Below the pieces are notes generated by a model. The model was not told the DNA's origin, searched no databases, and saw only the letters and a list, made by a program, of their open reading frames with translations. Positions 23,478-37,300 of a stretch of 64,000 bases of DNA are shown here, in pieces (position 1 is the first letter of the stretch; each line of letters opens with the position of its first letter). This DNA comes from Musa acuminata AAA Group. Lineage: Eukaryota; Streptophyta; Magnoliopsida; Zingiberales; Musaceae. The stretch lies in contig NC_088338.1 of assembly GCF_036884655.1 (NCBI RefSeq), positions 4,969,501 to 5,033,500 of the forward strand. The letters are read 5' to 3'. Both the position numbers and the translations under genes were made by a program.

Positions 23478-26400
23478 AAGAATCAAATACAGTATCTAAA
23501 TTCTAAAGAATACATGTACACAGAAAGGAGTTCTAAGTTCTGACTAACATATAAGTATAATTAATTAGGTGTAAAAGTAAAACATATACCTAATACTACC
23601 ACCAAAATGATCAAAGTGAGTCAATGATAGGTGGATCGGGGTACTCGATAAGTCGATGTGATGAAACTGTAAATCAAAATGGTGTCTCTACAGACCCATA
23701 CATGAAATTACTCCCTTGATATTTTAAGAGACACCAATAAATAGTATACCATTGATGCAATAACATGGTAGCAGTTGTTGCTCCATTATCATGAACGACC
23801 CATGTGGTAGGAGGCACTTGGGGCAAGTATGACCACGGCAAGTATGAGTAGGTTAGAGTGCACCGTGACTTTATAGCCATAATCCTCATGGATCTAGCTT
23901 AGAAACACAAGGATCTAGCTTAGATTTACAAGAATCTAGGCTTGATTTTTTATACATTAAGCTCTAATTTACATCTAAATGGACTACAATGGACCAACAT
24001 GTTGATTGTTATTAAAATGCATGATTTATTATAGAAAATTTGATTATATAATATCAATATGATTAGTGCATACACCTTGTCTGAAATCCACTATAATATA
24101 TAGCTTGGGACTCTACTATAGGCTTTCTCTAAGTAAATAAAAATCATATACAAAATTTTCTTTTTCTTTCTATAACTTTTGGTTAATTGCCCCAAATATA
24201 AATAGCTATCACCAATGCGATGTCAGCCATAGATGTTGCCTAGAAAAGATAACCTTGCATGTGCGTAAGCTGTACAATCTTCTTGAAATTATCGCTATCA
24301 TTAGCCACCTCATAAACTATATAGTATCCTCTAAATCCATCCATCGTAGTCTTAGTCTGACTTGTACATACAATGTATAGTAAATTTAATGTATTCATTA
24401 ACAAACTTGTGAAAGATAATTCTTCTGTTATAATACACCTAAAATATTTTGATGTTCAGTTATCACACATGAGGGTCGCACTATCCAAGTCCACTATTTC
24501 TTGAGATTCAACAACAAATTCAAGTTGTACCTAGCAAAGTCATATGAAAAATGGCGCTGTCTTTTGAGACCATCCTTCTGAATGAAACATCATGGATTGC
24601 AATTTTGCAAGTAAGTATCTCGAGTTGCATGTGGAGCAATGTGTTGAAGTTAAACTAATTGTAATTACTTTTCTTGTATCTCCCTTCACTTTGGTGGTGG
24701 AAGGGATCCTGATCTATCTGCACACCGAGGGGAGAGTATCATCGGATCAAAATCAGCATCAAGAGGTGGCATTTTGCTGAAATATCTCACAAGACCCCTA
24801 ATGCCCTAGAATTGGTGCTGGTTGTCTCATACTGAGACTCCTATCTCATGGACACCATTGTTGTTGGGTTGCCTCATACTGACTCTCTTGCCTAGATCAG
24901 GCCGATTCTACCACCATAATATCTTATATTGAAAGACCAATCCAACTGAGACAGGTCTGTCTCAGTGGCAGTTGAGATGGATCACATTGATGTTTGTCTC
25001 TCATGCCTCATAATATATGTAATAGTGATATAATGACATGCAAATGTCGTGCACAACCTTGGGGTCCTACACATTGTCCTCTCAACTTTTGTGATCATTA
25101 TATATAGGCAGCTTGGATGGTCACCTATCTAAGTTCTACTTCTCTGTTTTATACTGAATCCAAGCATTCAACTCTGTTGAATATTCATCTAATATCTTGA
25201 GGGACCTACACATATTTAGCTATATTTGGAGATTTACTGACCAAATGATACTTCATCCTGGTTGTTCCTCCACTATGATCAACATAGTCCCTATGGATGC
25301 ACTACCAATGATGATGGTGTTCCAAGCAATGAGTGCGTTATCATGCCGGGTTGGTTATTTGCTAATTTGGTGCTATCTTACTACAATAATTTTTAAATGA
25401 TTTCACATACATAGTTTTAAAAATTTAGAGGGTGGGCCTTATTACTGGTAAGGTTGCTCTTTTGCGACTTGGGAGATCAAGGTTCGAGTCATGGAAATAA
25501 CCTTTCTATATGTAGAGGTAAGGTTGCGTACAATAACACTCCTTGGACCTTACATTGATGGGAGTTTCATGCAAGGGTATGCCCTTTTTTGTAGTTTTAA
25601 TATTTATGTAATTGTTAGAAAACAACTTAGATTTACTATAGATTTGCATGAATTTAAGCTGGACTAATGTGAATTTAGCATAAATCTACATGGATTTGAC
25701 AATTTTTTATATATACTGGTTAATCCATGTGGATCTAGACTACATCTGCATAATTCTTGGCTGAATCCATCCAGATCTGGGATAGATCTATGTAGATTTT
25801 AGCTACATCCATGTGGTTCTAGTCTTAATCCACATGAGGACAGCCTAGATCCACATAGAACTAGGCTAGATCTGTAAGGATCTAGGGGAGATCGATGCTG
25901 ATCTAGAGTGGATCTAAGAAGTTCTAGCATAAATCTACACATCCACACTAGAACTAGGTTAGAACTATAGGGATCTAGGTTGGATTTGTTCAGATCTAGC
26001 CATGGTTCTAGCTTATATTTACATATTCACGCTGGCTCTGCATGGATTGTGGCTGGACCAGAATGTATCTAGGCTGGTTTCATGTTGATCTAGTCTAGAT
26101 TTAGATGGTTCTAGGCTGGATTTGAGATGGAACCAAGTGGATCCAACTTAGACTTAGGTAATCTATGCTAGACGTGCACAGATACAGCCTTATTTGAACA
26201 AATAAAGTAGATGTAAGAAAGCCAAAATCAAGCATGAAATCGTGAGCAAACCTATAAGCATAAAAACAAAGTTTCAGTCAAGGCATATAGAGAACAACTG
26301 AATGAAAATATTTAGAAGTTTAGCTTCAGATTTACCTTGCTTTGGAAAAAATGAAGAACAATTTTGAGATTGAATTTGATTTGCTTGATATTGAAATTTG

Positions 26401-29400
26401 ATTTAAGAAAGAAGATTCGATAATGAGATTGAGATAGAACGAATGAACAAGCAGAAAGGGGACTGATTTCAGGTTGAAACGGATGGGAAGTGGGTTGGAT
26501 CTGGGTATCAGGCTGATCTCAGATTTGAGGTTTGTTTGTGAGCCTAAAAGGTGTCAATTGAGACTTGCACAATGCAAGGCGGACATGTTGCATTGGAGGG
26601 TCTGGATCTCCTGGTTAATAAAATGTCTCAAATGAGATACATGGAATCATGTTTTAACCTGATGTAAATAATCAATATGATTCTACCTCAAGATAGCTTG
26701 AGGCATTAAGATGACAAACATGCACTGTTGGCTCAGTCCTTACTTTCCAGCCTCAATTTCTGTCGATAGTTCAGAATAATTCACTATGGTATGTCACTAT
26801 AGTATATTTCCAAAATAACCTGATAAAACTGCATTATAGCTATATTGCCTTAGAAACTGGAATGGCGTTCAAGCTTGATTGATCAGTTAGAGGAATTGCA
26901 GCATCATGCTGGGTTGTCTACTTATGCTAGTTATTCTGAGCTGATCAACTTATAAAGCAAAACATTTCTTGTAATTCTCAGAATTTATTATATTGTTTCA
27001 TCTTTGAAGCTTTTTAATTGAAATGTCTTAACGGAACTTAGTGCTTAATCCTTATCTCAATTAGACACTGTGATTCATCTTTTATTGAACTTCTATTGTA
27101 TCATGCATTGGCAGATAGAGAGTTTATTGGATATAGTTCGCTGCATTGCCAGAATAAAAACTTGCAATTACAGTTCACTTGAGGACTTGAGCTCCTGTTT
27201 AGAAGATTTAAATGCTGTTGTTGATACTAGAAAGGTCGACGGACTTGTTGTTGAGACATTTGGAAGACAGATTGCAAAGTTACTACAGTGAGTTACAATT
27301 TCTATTGCAGATTGCATGTTCAGATGGGTTGCTTTTTTTCATTGTTCTAACATTTTTTGACATTAATGAGAGACTTACCAGAATGAGATCAAGAGTTTTA
27401 ACACTGAATTATTTGTTTTAAAATACAAATTTTAGCTGAAAAAAAAAACCATAGTGTTACTCAGAATTTGTTGTTCTTTAGACAATTGTGTACTTTTGAT
27501 TAATCCTTTTAGTTCAACAGGGAGAAATTCATACATCTATGTGGGCAGATCGATGATGGGATTAAAGATGTCTCAAGTGTGATAGTAGATGATGGATCTT
27601 TGGGGAATGGTAGAACCTTGGGTGCAAAGTTAAAGGATCGAACATCCATCGAGGATTTTGAAATCATAAAACCAATAAGCCGAGGGGCATTTGGAAGGGT
27701 TTTCCTTGCAAGGAAAAGAGTCACAGGCGACCTTTTTGCAATAAAGGTAATATTATTGGATTTATCACCTAAATTGGACATCAGAAGAACATTAATGAAT
27801 AATCATGTCTTTTCTGATTGTATATTTGTCGTGTTATCTTTGTTTCTTCCATTTTTGATACTAGCCATTTCCATCTGGTCATGCCTTTTCAAGCATAATT
27901 CAACATTTTAATTACCATTCTTAATTATATGGGGTGGGTTTATTCATGAAACATATTCGTATCTTTTGAAGTCAGTTGTGTGTTGATGTTAAAGAAATAC
28001 TAGAAAAATTAGTTCCTTCAGAAATTATTCAATGCAAATGCTTTGGTTTCCAGGTACAGTGACAAGATTCATTAATGCACTGCAGCCTGTTGTTACTCTC
28101 TCACGTCCATTTCTCTGTGTTATGACAAGGGTCTTTGTAGATTCTACAATCCATTACATTATCCTCATTATCCATATCTGCGATAATCACCTAGATGTAA
28201 TATCTCCTAATTCTCCTACTTGTGAACGTCACATGTCTCTCATTAGTTTACAAAAAGGCACTCCTACAACATTATAATGCCCTTGGGATGCCACATTCTT
28301 TTTTTGCTTCACCTTAGTGAGAAAAAACATTCAAACATTTAAAAATGAAAAAAATGGGATGACTAAACAATAGGTACATACTATGTAAGTCCATCCCAAG
28401 GTCTTGTTATAACCTGAGATATGTTATCAGGTTTAAAGTAGACTTTTATTTGTGTAACACAAAATCAATAGTAATGATATGCCTGGTTGTCTTAAAGTAC
28501 ATAGATTTCTAAAGCTGCATAGTTGTGGCCACAATTCATTAGGTTACTACTTGATAAATGAGTCCTAATTCATCATATCTTACTGAATGTTATACTTTCT
28601 CCACTATAATATCTCCTGACTTGAAATCCTATGAGTTACAAAAATTTTATCAATGAACATGCTAATTTTTTCTGTATAAATGTAGGTTCTTAAAAAGTCT
28701 GATATGGTACGCAAGAATGCAGTTGAAAGTATTTTAGCTGAACGTAACATTCTGATATCAGCTCGAAACCCTTTTGTGGTAAGTATTTCTGGTTAACATT
28801 CAGCATCCCAACTACTTCAGGTGTGTATTTAATTTTAATTTGTGAATACACAGGTGCGCTTCTTCTACTCCTTCACATGTAGGGAAAATCTCTATCTTGT
28901 GATGGAGTACATAAATGGAGGGGATTTATATTCATTGCTAAGAAATTTAGGCTGTTTGGATGAAGATATGGCACGTACATATGTGGCTGAAGTAGTAAGT
29001 AACAAATCTTTTGTCTTTAGAAATCTAGGTATGATCCATTTTGTTACATAATTTACACCTGGGAATATTTTATATGTGAAGATTGATATAACTGGAGAAA
29101 TAATGGTTCAGAATCTTGCTCTGGTATAACTGTAGAAATAATGTTTCAGGTTCTTGCTCTGGAATACTTGCATTCTCTGAATGTAATTCATCGAGACCTT
29201 AAGCCTGATAACTTGTTGATTGCTTGGGATGGTCACATTAAGGTCAGTATCGGTTTACTCAGTTCTTCTCTTGCCTACAAATCACCCTTACTCATCGTTA
29301 TTATAACTAGAACTTTAAATATTTGAAATGTCAACGAAAAATAGATTCTCTTATTCTAAATGTTTGTAGGATGATACAAGCTCATTGAGCTTCATCTATA

Positions 29401-30696
29401 ACAGTAAAAGATATAAAGTATACAATTTTCGAGGGAGAGAGAGAGAGGGAGAGAGAGAGAGGTGGGGGTAGGAGGAGGAAGAAGTGGGCATCAGGTGGAC
29501 GAGCAGTGGTGGTGGTGGCAGTCAGGTGACAAGGAGGTGGAGAGGGCTCACCAATCATGAGCCGTCTCCATTTGTCTAAAACTGGACCAGACCAAACTGC
29601 CCAAGGTGGTGCAGTGTAAGTACCCATTCACACCCCGACAGGTAAACACCGGTTCATACATATCAGTTCGGTGAAATCAAGTTCCATGAGCTAATCCTCC
29701 CTAGCGAGAGCCCCATGCATCAGATCGTCTTTTTCTTAAGCAATTTCTTTAGTTTACGAGAGAAAATGCAAGCATTTGTAAGAAATTTTCTTAGGTGATT
29801 GCTATGTTAAAATACAAAACAATGTAATTTATGATATATAATATAATTTGGAGTGACATGGACAAAGAGCTAATAGGCCTATTATACACTTGATTTCTCC
29901 TTTTCTCTTTACACATAATCACATTTTCTCCATCGACTGATTTATTTGAATATTTAATTACTCTATGGATAATCAATAATATATTATTGGTTGATGTATT
30001 GTTGGTTGGGCTATGACACAAAATTGTGATATGACACAAAGGATCTGAAAAACAGAATTTGGTTGGGCTATCAGTTTTTCACATAATTTGTGATATGACA
30101 CAAAGGATCTGATTTGTGATATGACACAAAATTTGGGCTATTGGTTGATGTATTGTTGGTTGGGCTAGAAACAAAGGATCTGAAAGAAGAGGATAATTTG
30201 TGATATGACACAAAATTGGAAATAAAATAAATGGTACATGACCTCGTTTCTTTTTTAAGAGTAATAGGAATATCAAGATCTTAAAACTTACAGGTTCTAG
30301 GCATAAAGAATGGTTTAGAATACCTGTAGTTTCATGATCAGTTGCACTCGAAGCTGACTCTTGGCAAGCATTGTGTGGTTGTTGCCTCAAACCTTGTCAG
30401 TTACGCCTCCTTGTATAGACATGTATCTTTGATTGTTGTTTATCCTTCACTAAGTCTCCCACCGCATCAGAGTTTTCATGTTCTGGAATAATAGATTGGG
30501 GTTATACTATTGAATTGGTGGTACAAAAAATAGGTTGTGTCTAAGAAGGTAGAATTGTGAGAGGAATGGATTCAGAAGGTGAACTTTAAGGAGATATACT
30601 AGGAATGAATCTAGAAGGAGAATTCATAGGTAGGGTTATAATCAAGGTTTGAAATATCGTACCGTACCGGCGTTTCGACATACGCTCAGTACGATA

Positions 30697-30747
<51 letters not shown>

Positions 30748-31290
30748 GGATGGTATTATTCGAAATTGCATACCTTGGTTATAATAGTTTTCTAAAACTT
30801 CTCTTTCAAATGGTTCTCCCCTTGAAGAGAAGTTTGGGAGAAATAAGGTTGATTTAAAAAAAAAAGGTGACATTTATACTTACATAAAACTATTTTGTAA
30901 GATGATTAAAGTATTTGTATCCCTTCTGAGTTGGTGAGAAGCCTAGAAAAACACATTTGTTTGCTCATGGATCAAGTTTGGTGCTGTCAAGGATTGAAAT
31001 ATCGTATCGTACCAGAGTTTCGACATTCACTCGGTATGGTATGATACTATATACCGAGCGTTATATCATTCAGTATAGGTATATATATATATATATATAA
31101 TATAATAAAATAAAAATTCGGCGACATCGCCAAAGTAACGTTGTATATATATATATATATATATATATAAGTAAAAAAAATCTTATATATATATATAATA
31201 TTTATATTTTAAAATATTTTTATATATAAATAATTTTATAAAAGGCGACGTCGCGTCACCTCACATAGGAGAAGGGAAAGGCGACGTCAG

Positions 31291-31355
<65 letters not shown>

Positions 31356-34300
31356 CGCTCGGTAACGGGTGGTCCATGTATCGATCTGTGGACGGACCGA
31401 TATGTACTGCCCGTACCGGACAGTATTATTTGAAATTGAAGACTTTGGGTGCTGTTATGACTATGTGTATAAACGAATGCTATACAACTATACATCTTTG
31501 GAGGCAAATTACTAAAGATTCGAGTTTGTGGATAGGTTTGTAGGAGGATGTTTAGGGGTTTTTGAAAATTATGTAGTTGGGTTGACATCCTATTAATTAA
31601 ATAAGATACAGTTAGGACAACCTCTTACCAAATATATTTATGAACTCCTGTGGTACACATAACTATCCGAGCTACCTCTAATAGATGACGATTTTTCCTT
31701 TCATCTATTTCATTTTGTTGGGGTGTATCAACACAAGAAGTTTGATGGATAATGTCCTTTTCCATTAGAAAGTTTTTAAGAATGGATTTGAAGTACTCTC
31801 CTCCATTTATTAGTTCTAAGGATTTGCATTTGGGCATGGAATCGGGTGTTGACCATAGTGTAGAAGTTTTGAAACACCATAGCAGTTTCAGATTTTTCTT
31901 TTAACAAATATACTGAACAAACTCTAGTATGAACATTAATAGAAGTAATAAACCGCCTAGTTCTAGTAATGTTTTTGACTTTTGAAGGCCCCCAAATGTT
32001 ACTATGGATTAAGTAAAAAGGTCGGGATGGTTTGTATGGCTATGAAGGGAACATGACATGATGATGTTTGGCAAGTTGATAATTTGAAAGATATTCTTAT
32101 TCTTGAAAAGCTAATGAATCAACTTGTTCAAGTACTTGAAATTAAAATGACCTAATCTATAGCAAGGTTCGTAATTTCTTACCGTATCAGAGTATCAAGC
32201 TTAGCTCGGTACGGTACGAGTATGCTGAGCGGTACGTTCTGGTGTACAACTCTTTGTGTGTGTGTGTGTGTGTGTGTATATATAAGTTTTAAAAAAAGGC
32301 GACATTACCTCGTTTTTTTGCCCACGTGGGGAGAAGAAATTGAAGTTTTCTTCTTCCTGCGCAAAAAAGGGCGACGAGGTGACGTCGCCTCGTTTCATTT
32401 GCTCGCATGGGGAGAAGAAACGTTGCCTTGACGATGCTCGATGTCTTCTCCCTGTAACATCGCTGAGTCTTCTTCTCCCCGCGCGGATGAGGAGAAATCG
32501 CCAACGACATCGAGGCCTCGTCGCCTCAAGCGAGGAGGAGGCAACATCTCATATGCAACGTCCAGCGAGGAAGTGCGGCGACGGATCGGGATCGTCGAGG
32601 TAGAGCGGCGTCAGATCTCCAGGTTCTCCCTTTTCTTCTCCCTCTTATTTCTTGTCCCTCGGCTAATACCACCCGGTAGCGGGCAACGACGGTCAAAATC
32701 GACCGTCACTAACTGATTTAGGGTGGTAACGGGGTGGAAACAACCCCAATTGACAGTACCGCCTAGTAGGGGGTGGTACGTGTACCGGTCTGTTGGCGGA
32801 CCGGTATGTATCGCCCGGTACAGGTGGTATTATTCAAAATTAAAATCCTTGATCTATAGTGCCATAACATTATTTCATCCATATCATAAAAGGAAGAGAA
32901 ACTGCCTACAGCTTAAGCTTGTCCATCGAAGGAAGCATTACCTTCACAGTAATAAAGTTGATTAACCTCTCTAGCACTGCCAATCATCCTTCCCGAGCCC
33001 ATATCCTGAAACTCATAATGAGATGGAAAGAATTTAGCCACGTAATTTGAATCTTCTGTGAGTTTGCTTAAGGATAAGAGATTACAGGATAGGTTAGGAA
33101 CATGCAGAATAGATTTCAAAATTAGGTTCTTTGAGAGAACAGCAGAACCTTTTCCTGCAACTGGTGACAAAGATCCATCAGCAATACAAACTTTAATGTT
33201 CCCAGGACAAGGAGTATAGGAGGAGAACATGTGAGAAAGACTGGTCATATGATCACTAGCACCTGAATCAACTATCCAAAGTGCTTGGTTAGAGGAAACG
33301 TGGAGGGCAGTTGGAATATTACCTTGTTTTGCAAGAGAACATGTAGGATATGGATTTGTGGTGGTTTAAGTTTGGCTAAGAAGTCCATGCAAATGTCTAG
33401 CTATTCCTTACTAAACAAAGGTGTCTCGAAACCCCCTGTATTTCCTCCAACTTGAATCTCTGTGGTTGCCTGCATTGCTTTAAGGTTTACCATGCAGTTT
33501 CTAGTATGTCTCCTTGGTTTGTTTTAGTTTCTTGCAATAATCACACCATCTCCCATCTTTCTTGTTGTCTTCGGCATTGGGAAGTATCTTTGAGCTTGCC
33601 AAGGCAGAGTTTTCCACTATTTTCTTGCCATAATCTATTTCTTTACTGCTTAGCAATTCCTATTGGCTTTTTGCACTTCGAACTAGGGTAAATGCTTCAT
33701 CAAGATCAAGAAAAGGTTGTCTACTAAGAACACGATCATATACCTGATCAAATTCAGAAATTAACCCCAATAAGAATTGAAATACCCTCTCCATCTCCAA
33801 CAAGTTTCTCAGTTTTTTAGTGTCAGCAGCAGATTCGATCTTCAGATTTTTGATATAGGTCTAATTCAGCCAATAGACCTTGCGGATTATTGTAGTAATC
33901 TGTGATGCTTGATGTACCTTGCTTTGTCTTTTGAATTTGCCTTTTGCTTTGGAAAATCTGAGAAGTAAAATCTACGTTAGAGTAGGTTTTATTGACAACA
34001 TCCCAAATATCTCTAGTCGTAGGAAGAAGAAGCTATGTCTTGCTGATTTCTGGTTGCATGAAGTGAAGCGGCCACAACTTGAATGTCGCATTCTCGATCT
34101 CTGAAGTTTCGTGTGAAGCATATTCCAAGGCTGGTACCTTTGCAGCCCCATTCACATACTTGAACTTCCCTTTACTCATTGGAAAGAGCCTCATGGATTG
34201 AGACCACTCTATAAAATTTCTCCTACTTAGTTTAACGGTACAGATTTGGAGGGTATGGCTTTCTAATTGAAGGGAAGATTTGAGTGTGGGCAGGTTTAGG

Positions 34301-37300
34301 AAGATTAGAAACAAACTTAAAGAGTTTCTGACATGGTTGGAAACAAGAAGAATCACTCGACAATGAAGGCTGAGAGAAAGAAACTAATCTGCCGTATACT
34401 ACAGACTGTAGAAAAAGAAAAACAGAACTTAACCTTTCTCTGATACCATGAACAAGACAATAGAAGAAGAGAGTTTCTCAGTTGTCACTTTTGTTTGTAT
34501 ACAAGATGAAGTACATATAGTCAAACAAGAGAAAAGAAGAAAGGAAACAGCTACCTAAATAAATCCAAGTGCTAATCTAGGAAATATATAACTAGCAAAT
34601 GTACACAAATAAGGTAATACAACTAGGAATGAATCAGCAATCATAGCCTAGTCTATCACTTCAAATAAGGTAGCATGTCAAGAATCAAATCGTAGCAGAT
34701 CTTGACATATCAAATCAAATCACAGCAGATTTGACAGATTTGATAGATCTCAACATATATACTACAAATTGATATTGCCATTGCTACTGATACATGAATT
34801 ATGTTTCCATTGAGCAAGGGGAGACAAATTCATTGTGATTTTGAAATTCTAATTGTGCTGGATAAATTATGTTATGTTCATGCAGATAAAAAACAAGGTT
34901 TATCAAATTAGATTAGAAATTAGAATGAAGACTCAAATACAATCAACTTGTAACTTGTTCTAATAAAATCTTGCAAACCTAGAATTTGAATCTAAATTTT
35001 CAATTACTGGAACTAGTAGTGGGTATTTCTATGCCATTAGGTTATAGAATAATAAACTTATGAGATTTTGCCAAATTCAGATCCTCTGTTTTCATTTAAT
35101 CTTTGATATAGGAATTAGGAACTTTAGAAGGGATCCATATTTATGTCTGTTTGCACAAATCTCTTTTATACTTTTAATTAATGCATTGAGGTCTGCAACA
35201 AAATAGCATAGCAGTAAATGCAGATAATTGGCTGTTCTTGTCCTCTATAATGCAGCTGATATCATGGTATATTATATATATGCAATTAATTGGAAGATGA
35301 CTTCACTATATGATTGTTCTCAAGTAAACTACTTAAAGGTTAAAATAACAATATTTGCATATCTACTATACATGTACACCATATTTCATTTGTTCTCAAG
35401 TAACATGCTTATCAATCCAAACATGGTGAAAAGTCCTGGTAATATGTGCTGGTTCACTCCACCTAGTTTCTGCAGGTTTTCGAGTGGTAACATGCTTACC
35501 AATCCGAACGTGGTGAAAAGTCCTGGTCCATGTGCTGGTTCAACCTTGGACTAATAAATAGCATTGGGTACATACCAGTTTAGGCAAAATTTGATACCTT
35601 GAATGCAATGGTCCTTAATGATAGGGTCAAAGTGATTATGCCCAATAACGACCGATAAGCCCACAAGTCTTGCATAAAGTAAATCCAAAATCAATTCCTA
35701 ATGGATATGGGCACCACTTTAGCAGCTCCATCACCATCCACATGTGGCAGTGCCCAATTTGGCTCACAAATCTATGTATCTTTCTCATCTCGATCGGACT
35801 AGATACTTTTACAAGCCCAATAAGTTAAACACAACTAACTTTAACCATGTGAACAAAAAAGCTTCCCTCAAGTGAGTGGTTTAAATAGGCGTTGGCCTAG
35901 GAGCTCAGGTGGGGTGACATGAGGCTCGAGCTCCTCAAAGCTTGCTCAGGTGGTGCGCTTCATTAAAGTGTCACCTGGGCGCTCGCATGAACCCAGGCAC
36001 CAAGCGCCTTGGGCGAGTGCCTAGTTGAAGTAAAGCAACCGAAGAACTAGACTTAGTATGGTTCGGTTGAATAGTAGCTTAGTTGGTTCGATTAAACCAA
36101 CTAACCTAAATAGCTTTACTAACGCTACACACAGAAACCCAACCACCCCCCTTGCGACCTTGACCCATAAACCATACTTTGTGCACAGCCACTGCCTCCA
36201 CTGTTGATGCTTCCTCTGTCGCTGCCTTTGCTTCCGACATATAGGAACGATGCTTCCTCTGTCATCAACAGATGGGTCCGAAGGTCTAGCATTTGTGCAC
36301 TGTTCCTTCGCTATTGTTGCTTTCATATGCAGCTCCTTCCACCGTCGAGGGAGAGGATCGCAGCTTCCTTCGCCACCGACGAACATATCTGAAGCTTCCT
36401 CCACCACGGCATCGTTGTCCACAGCTTCCTCTGCTGCTACTGCTATCGTCCGAAGCAACCTCAGCCACTGCTGCTGCCATCAGCAGGTTCCTCCACCGTC
36501 GCTGGTGTCGTCCGAAAGTTTCTCGATCATCGTCGTCTTCTCCTTCCCCACTTTCCACTGTTGGTGAATCTTTTCTGCCGTCTAACTACTGTTAACAGTG
36601 GATTAAATACTGTTAACAATAGATTAAATATTATTTATCAATTGTATTATATATTTTTTATATTTTAATATTTTAGAGTGCCTCGCTTCGCTTGGCTAGG
36701 TGCCTAGCGCCTCGGGTATTTTGGGATCTTAGTGCCTAGCGCTTTTTAGATCACTCGCTGATGTTATCAATAGTAGGTTCATCAAGTCTTATACATTAAT
36801 CTAATCCATATCTAACATCATAAGTATTTGAGATTGCAACAATGGTCCATTGGACATCCATTAACATTTTAACATTCAATAATGTTCCACAGGACATCCA
36901 TTTTTTATCCTAATTTGCTCAAGATAGGCTTGATTTCTAAAAGATAATGTTTATACACTTATTCATCTTTAAACTTGGAAACTAATGGCTGACCACTGGT
37001 TTTAGATTACTTACAGCACAAAATAACCTCAATCAACTATGTGGTCTATCCAAACTTTGAAATTTTAACTCTTAATCAACTAAAAACCTATGAAAATTTA
37101 AATAAATACACAAATTTTCAGAACAATCTGATTTTTATAATAACCTAAGAGAATTAGAGGAGTTAAGAATTTTATTTCTTTGTTTTGTACAGCCTAAATT
37201 TCTGATCTCAAGCTTTCGGAAATCCATAATATGAGAGAGACCAGTTCAGCATAGTGATAGAACAAAAAACCTGTTTGAAATATGAAATTCAGGTCATTTC

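Larger units (their letters stand above)
22042..27114 (+). other. 5.1-kb intron 4 of the kinase gene
   Basis: Intron between the codons for NFQQ and IESLLD, with consensus CAG|GTTTGT and GGCAG edges. It is AT-rich, with an (AT)n tract, an Au-type SINE and a degenerate GATCTA-rich array. The remaining sequence shows no conserved coding frame. Confidence 0.8.
30240..34755 (-). mobile_element. Degraded Ty1-copia retrotransposon, one LTR, truncated
   Basis: Read right to left the order is: LTR (34755-34449), primer-binding site, gag remnant (about 34356-33850; [12 protein letters not shown]), GAG-pre-integrase/protease region (33248-32913; [17 protein letters not shown]), integrase core (31837-31625; [20 protein letters not shown]), then the segment after integrase (about 30979-30780; KCVFLGF-type reading). 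Frames are broken by stops and shifts. Reverse transcriptase, RNase H and the second LTR are missing. Three hAT-like elements are inserted in it or its tail. The order of domains identifies copia rather than Gypsy. Confidence 0.85.

Noticed and set aside
32201..32716. Several overlapping frames at 32.2-32.7 kb
   Set aside because: All lie within hAT-like copy C, whose GGCGAC repeats leave many frames open; there is no transposase similarity.
36021..36458. 145-codon minus-strand frame in the kinase intron
   Set aside because: It lies in the triplet-rich core of a MITE-like element, overlaps other open frames on both strands and has no family features.
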